64,000 bases of DNA, from NCBI RefSeq assembly GCF_000685965.1, contig NZ_JMLE01000014.1, positions 1-64,000 on the forward strand. The letters run 5' to 3'. This DNA is from Arthrobacter sp. UNC362MFTsu5.1. GTDB lineage: Bacteria; Actinomycetota; Actinomycetes; Actinomycetales; Micrococcaceae. Shown here in pieces: positions 61,021 to 64,000 of this stretch; position 1 is the first letter of the stretch, and each line of letters starts with the position of its first letter. The translations under genes were made by a program, and so were the position numbers. Below the pieces are notes generated by a model, which was given only the letters and a program-made list of their open reading frames with translations, searched no databases and was not told the DNA's origin.

Positions 61021-61071
61021 ATGGACGCCAACGCTGCCGCCATCAGACTGGCACCGTACGGAAAGGCGTGA
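61021..61071 (+). CDS. Possible 16-residue leader peptide before the FUSC gene
   Basis: ATG with AGGA 7 bases upstream opens a 16-codon frame (MDANAAAIRLAPYGKA) whose TGA overlaps the GTG start of the FUSC gene as GTGA. The FUSC start itself has only a poorly spaced GGAAAGG, which lies inside this small frame. Translation of the small frame could deliver ribosomes to the main gene. Confidence 0.4.
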   Translation: MDANAAAIRLAPYGKA

Positions 61072-62153
61072 CCCCCTTGAAGCTTTTCGCCGAGATGTTC
61101 ACCATTGCCCCCGGCAATAACGACCATCAGGTCGCGATCCGTTGCGCCGTGGGGGTCTTTGTTCCGCTGATCATCCTGGTCCTGATCGGCCGGAGCGACC
61201 TGGCGATCTTTGCCTCCTTCGGTGCCTTCACCGGAATCTACGGTCGCGGGGAGCTCCACCGGAAGCGGCTCTTCATCCAGATGCGCGCCGGTTCCCTCAT
61301 GCTGCTCGTCATCCTCATGGCCACGTTGTCTGCCCGCGCCGGCCAGGCCCTGGGGCTGTCGGACACCGCGAGCACCTGGACGCAGGTGGCAGCCACCACG
61401 GTGGTTGCCGGCGCGTGTTCGCTGGTGATTGCCTTGTGGCGCCACCGGCCGGCGGGTTCGTTGTTCCATATCTTCGCCTTCGCGGCCATTGCTTCGATTC
61501 CGAACCAGCCGCCGCTCTGGCAGTGCATGGTCGTCGCTATTCTCACCACCGTTTTCTGCCTGCTGATCGGCATTTCCTCACGCCTGGTGCGGAGCCGCCG
61601 AACGCCTTGGGCCATGCCGGCGCCGGCACGGCTAACACAGGAAGAGAAGCGCACCGCCTGGCTCGAAGCGGTGGGTTACGTCGTGGCGGCGGGGCTTGCC
61701 GGCACGCTGGCCACCATTGTGGGGCAGTGGCTCGGCTTCGGCCACAACTACTGGGCCATGGTGGCTGCGGTCGTTCCGTTGGTGGGCCGGACCACCCGAC
61801 ACCGTGTGGCCAGGGGGATCCAGAGAATCATCGGCACCGTGCTGGGCCTGATCGTTCTGGCCGGTGTGCTGCTGCTGAATCCTGCCCCGTGGCAGATGGT
61901 CCTGGTGATCGCCGCGTGCCAGTTCGGCGCCGAGATGTTCATCGCCCGCCAGTACGTCCTGGCGCAAATATTCGTGACGCCGCTGGCACTCAGTGCCACG
62001 CTGCTGGCGGCGCCCGCTGTCCCTGAAGTCCTGCTGCGGGACAGGATCGTGGAGACGGTCATCGGCGCCGCCGTCGGAATCGCCGTTGTGAGTGCCCCCG
62101 CCGTTTGGCGGCGGATGCGGGCGTGGGACCACGCCCGGCGCATAGCCGTGTAG
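61068..62153 (+). CDS. FUSC-family membrane protein (aromatic acid exporter-like)
   Basis: A 361-residue membrane protein with two blocks of about five or six helices. The motif FASFGAFTGIYGRGELHRKRLFIQMRAGSL and the second-half YWAMVAAVVPLVGRTTRHRVARGIQRIIGTVLGLIV are typical of the FUSC/aromatic acid exporter (AaeB-like) fold. Relatives export phenolic acids or fusaric acid. It has no partner membrane-fusion protein nearby, as expected for a Gram-positive. Confidence 0.8.
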   Translation: MTPLKLFAEMFTIAPGNNDHQVAIRCAVGVFVPLIILVLIGRSDLAIFASFGAFTGIYGRGELHRKRLFIQMRAGSLMLLVILMATLSARAGQALGLSDTASTWTQVAATTVVAGACSLVIALWRHRPAGSLFHIFAFAAIASIPNQPPLWQCMVVAILTTVFCLLIGISSRLVRSRRTPWAMPAPARLTQEEKRTAWLEAVGYVVAAGLAGTLATIVGQWLGFGHNYWAMVAAVVPLVGRTTRHRVARGIQRIIGTVLGLIVLAGVLLLNPAPWQMVLVIAACQFGAEMFIARQYVLAQIFVTPLALSATLLAAPAVPEVLLRDRIVETVIGAAVGIAVVSAPAVWRRMRAWDHARRIAV

Positions 62154-62196
62154 GAAGGCCCGCCGCTGGGACCGCCTCGGTTGGAGCGCCCGGCCG

Positions 62197-63474
62197 CTAG
62201 GAAGGCCCGACGGCGGTCCGCTTGCCTGCCGCTGCGGTGACCGCCTGCGGCACCAGGACGAGGGCCGCCACCGCGAGGACGGCCGCGCCGGCGAAGACGT
62301 AGAAGCCCCAGGGGTAGGCGATTCCGGCGGCCACCAGGGTGCCCGTCACGGCCGGGCCGAGGATGGCGCCAAGGCGTCCGACACCAGCGGCGAAGCCCAG
62401 TGCAGTGCCGCGCAGCCGGGCCGGGAACAGCTGGCTGACCCAGGCGTACACCAGCACCTGCGAGCTAAAGACGAAGACGCCTGTTACGAACACGGCCGCG
62501 TTCAGGAGCAGTTCATTCTGGATCTTGACGCTGAGCGCTGCGAGGAAGACGGCGGAGAGGAAGAACCAGAGAAGCACTATCTTTTTGGTTCCATGCTTGT
62601 CGGCGAGAATGCCGGCCACCACCAGGCCAGCCACCGCGCCCACGTTAAGAACGAGCAGCAGGGAGAGTCCGGCGTTGAGCGTGTAACCGGCGGAGGACAT
62701 GAGTTGCGGCAGCCAGGTGTTCAGCCCGTACACCAGCAGCAGGCCCATGAAGGAGGCGACGGCGACGCCTGCCGCGACGAGCGGGTACGGTTTCCGGCCG
62801 AGGTCCCGGAAGCTGGCGCGTCCTTCGACGGCGGGCTCAGCGGCCTTGGTGGCATGGGTGCCGGACGCCGGAGAGAGCGCAGGGAGGGATACAACGGCCG
62901 GCAGCGTCTCGGGAAGCCTGAACCAGAGGAACGGAACCAGCACGAAGCCGGCCACACCGCCAACCACGAACATGATGCGCCAGTCCGGGATGACCATCAG
63001 TGCCAGGAAGGCGGTGGCCACGGCCCCGGCGTGGTAGCCGGTCATGGTCCGTGTGGTGGACTTGCCGGCGGATCCTGCGGGGGCATAGTCGTTCATGTAA
63101 GCCAGGGCGGCCGGGAGGCAGGCGCCCAGCCCCAGGCCTGCCAGCAGCCTGAAGATGCTGAAGACGGCAACGTTAGGAGCAAAGACCACGGCAATCGTGA
63201 AGATGGAGAACCACGTCACGCAGGCAACCAGCAGGTTCCGTCGGCCGAAGCGGTCGGAGAGCGGCGCAATGAACAGCGCTCCCAGCCCCACGCCCACCAG
63301 TGAGATCGTTGCGGCGAACGTGGCGCCGACGGCATCGAAGCCGAGATCGTGGGTCTTGATGAGGGTCGGGATGACGGTGCCGAGCACCACCAGGTCAAAG
63401 CCGTCCAGGACCATGGCCAGCCAGCACAGCCAGACAGGCCAGCGTGATTTGTTTTCCAACGACGTCGTTGACAT
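62197..63474 (-). CDS. MFS transporter, aromatic acid:H+ symporter family
   Basis: A 425-residue, 12-helix transporter. WLAMVLDGFDLVVLGTVIPTL in helix 1 and FIAPLSDRFGRRNLLV after helix 2 are diagnostic of the AAHS family (PcaK, BenK and similar), which import benzoate, 4-hydroxybenzoate or protocatechuate. The ATG has GAGG upstream; in-frame sequence beyond it overlaps the divergent regulator and is not coding. It is divergent from an IclR gene, so its substrate is probably that regulator's effector. Confidence 0.88.
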   Translation of the reverse strand: MSTTSLENKSRWPVWLCWLAMVLDGFDLVVLGTVIPTLIKTHDLGFDAVGATFAATISLVGVGLGALFIAPLSDRFGRRNLLVACVTWFSIFTIAVVFAPNVAVFSIFRLLAGLGLGACLPAALAYMNDYAPAGSAGKSTTRTMTGYHAGAVATAFLALMVIPDWRIMFVVGGVAGFVLVPFLWFRLPETLPAVVSLPALSPASGTHATKAAEPAVEGRASFRDLGRKPYPLVAAGVAVASFMGLLLVYGLNTWLPQLMSSAGYTLNAGLSLLLVLNVGAVAGLVVAGILADKHGTKKIVLLWFFLSAVFLAALSVKIQNELLLNAAVFVTGVFVFSSQVLVYAWVSQLFPARLRGTALGFAAGVGRLGAILGPAVTGTLVAAGIAYPWGFYVFAGAAVLAVAALVLVPQAVTAAAGKRTAVGPS

Positions 63475-63610
63475 AGCTACCTCAGAGTTGATTTCTTGCC
63501 GGTTGGTTTCTCCGTGGCTCCGGCCGGGACCGAACGTTCCCTCTCCTGAGATTTGTACCACTGGCCCCTGTTGTGTGGGACACTTCAAACCATTCAATGG
63601 AAGGAGAAAT

Positions 63611-64000
63611 GTGGCCAACTCGGGCTCCGGGGACTCAGTGGTGGACCGCGTGGTCCGCGTCATCGCCGCCTTTCCGGAAGGCGTCAACGTCCTGCCGCTT
63701 TCCGAACTCGCGGCCCGGGCCGGGCTTCCGCTCACCACAGCCCACCGGCTGGTCCGGCAGCTGGCGGGACACGGGCTCTTGGATGTCGGATCCGGCGGCT
63801 CGGTGCAGCTCGGGCTGCGGCTGTGGGAGCTGGTGAACCGCAATTCGCCCACACTCGAACTGCGCCGGGCTGCCATGCCGTTCATGGAGGACATCCAGCA
63901 GGTACTCAACCAGAACGTGAACCTCGCCGTGCTGGACGGCTGGGAGGCCCTCTTCGTCGAGCGCTTGTCGCGGCGCGGCTCCGTGGCCAACCGGGCGCAG
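63611..64000 (+). CDS. IclR-family regulator (5' part)
   Basis: The first 130 codons of an IclR regulator, cut by the window end. The DNA-binding domain is complete: VVDRVVRVIAAFPEGVNVLPLSELAARAGLPLTTAHRLVRQLAGHGLLDV. The effector domain begins with ELRRAAMPFMEDIQQVLNQNVNLAVLDGWEALFVERL. The GTG start has AAGGAG 4-5 bases before it. It probably controls the divergent AAHS transporter. Confidence 0.88.
   Translation, partial: MANSGSGDSVVDRVVRVIAAFPEGVNVLPLSELAARAGLPLTTAHRLVRQLAGHGLLDVGSGGSVQLGLRLWELVNRNSPTLELRRAAMPFMEDIQQVLNQNVNLAVLDGWEALFVERLSRRGSVANRAQ

Noticed and set aside
1..64000. Insertion sequences, prophage genes, tRNA or rRNA genes
   Set aside because: No transposase, integrase, phage structural gene, tRNA cloverleaf or rRNA segment was recognised on either strand.

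Overview
The window is chromosomal DNA of a high-GC Gram-positive bacterium, most likely a member of the Micrococcaceae close to Arthrobacter/Pseudarthrobacter. Reasons: strong G+C bias at third codon positions, frequent GTG starts, long chains of ATGA/GTGA gene overlaps, a LigC-type ATP-dependent ligase, a split three-gene transhydrogenase, IclR-controlled pca genes and a WXG100 protein. No tRNA, rRNA, insertion sequence, prophage or CRISPR array was seen. The genus is inferred from content, not from a marker gene.

Layout. 0-5.5 kb: a WXG100 protein, a DUF2277 protein and a copper-resistance set (copA, copZ, csoR) with two CsoR-type palindromes, then an MFS exporter that has a terminator hairpin and a possible leader peptide directly before it. 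5.6-9.5 kb: a universal stress/DinB pair, and a CHAT protease fused to membrane segments that is translationally coupled to a Trypco1-like protein, a likely conflict or stress-response pair. 9.6-14.5 kb: a small unknown gene, an Asp-box (BNR) protein paired with a MoaD/ThiS-like protein, and a GH13 trehalose synthase-like enzyme coupled to a TIGR03885-type flavin oxidoreductase. 14.6-18.6 kb: pntAA-pntAB-pntB and ligC.

18.8-32.1 kb is a complete aromatic-acid island: MHS-family transporter, IclR regulator, quinate/shikimate dehydrogenase (qsuD), 3-dehydroshikimate dehydratase (qsuB), then pcaHGBDCFIJ and pcaR. Together they carry quinate/shikimate to protocatechuate and on to succinyl-CoA plus acetyl-CoA. 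Only the dehydroquinase step is not encoded here. 32.1-39.1 kb: an FMN split-barrel protein, a diacylglycerol kinase-like gene, and a GntR-regulated cluster (MFS importer, cyclic amidohydrolase, racemase homologue without its two cysteines, arylmalonate-decarboxylase-like enzyme) for an unidentified substrate. The importer promoter carries tandem palindromic operators.

40.4-59.0 kb is one long plus-strand operon for a Wzx/Wzy-type exopolysaccharide: polyprenyl-phosphate sugar transferase, nucleotide-sugar enzymes (oxidoreductase, epimerase, two DegT aminotransferases, NeuD- and WbpD-type acetyltransferases), glycosyltransferases including one protein with three transferase domains, flippase, polymerase, acyltransferase and chain-length protein. 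It starts after a 420-base structured leader. Just downstream is a second copy of the first DegT aminotransferase in which the PLP-binding lysine is replaced by glutamate. 60.4-64 kb: mscL, a FUSC-family membrane protein behind a 16-codon leader frame, and a divergent pair of aromatic-acid transporter and IclR regulator (cut by the window edge).
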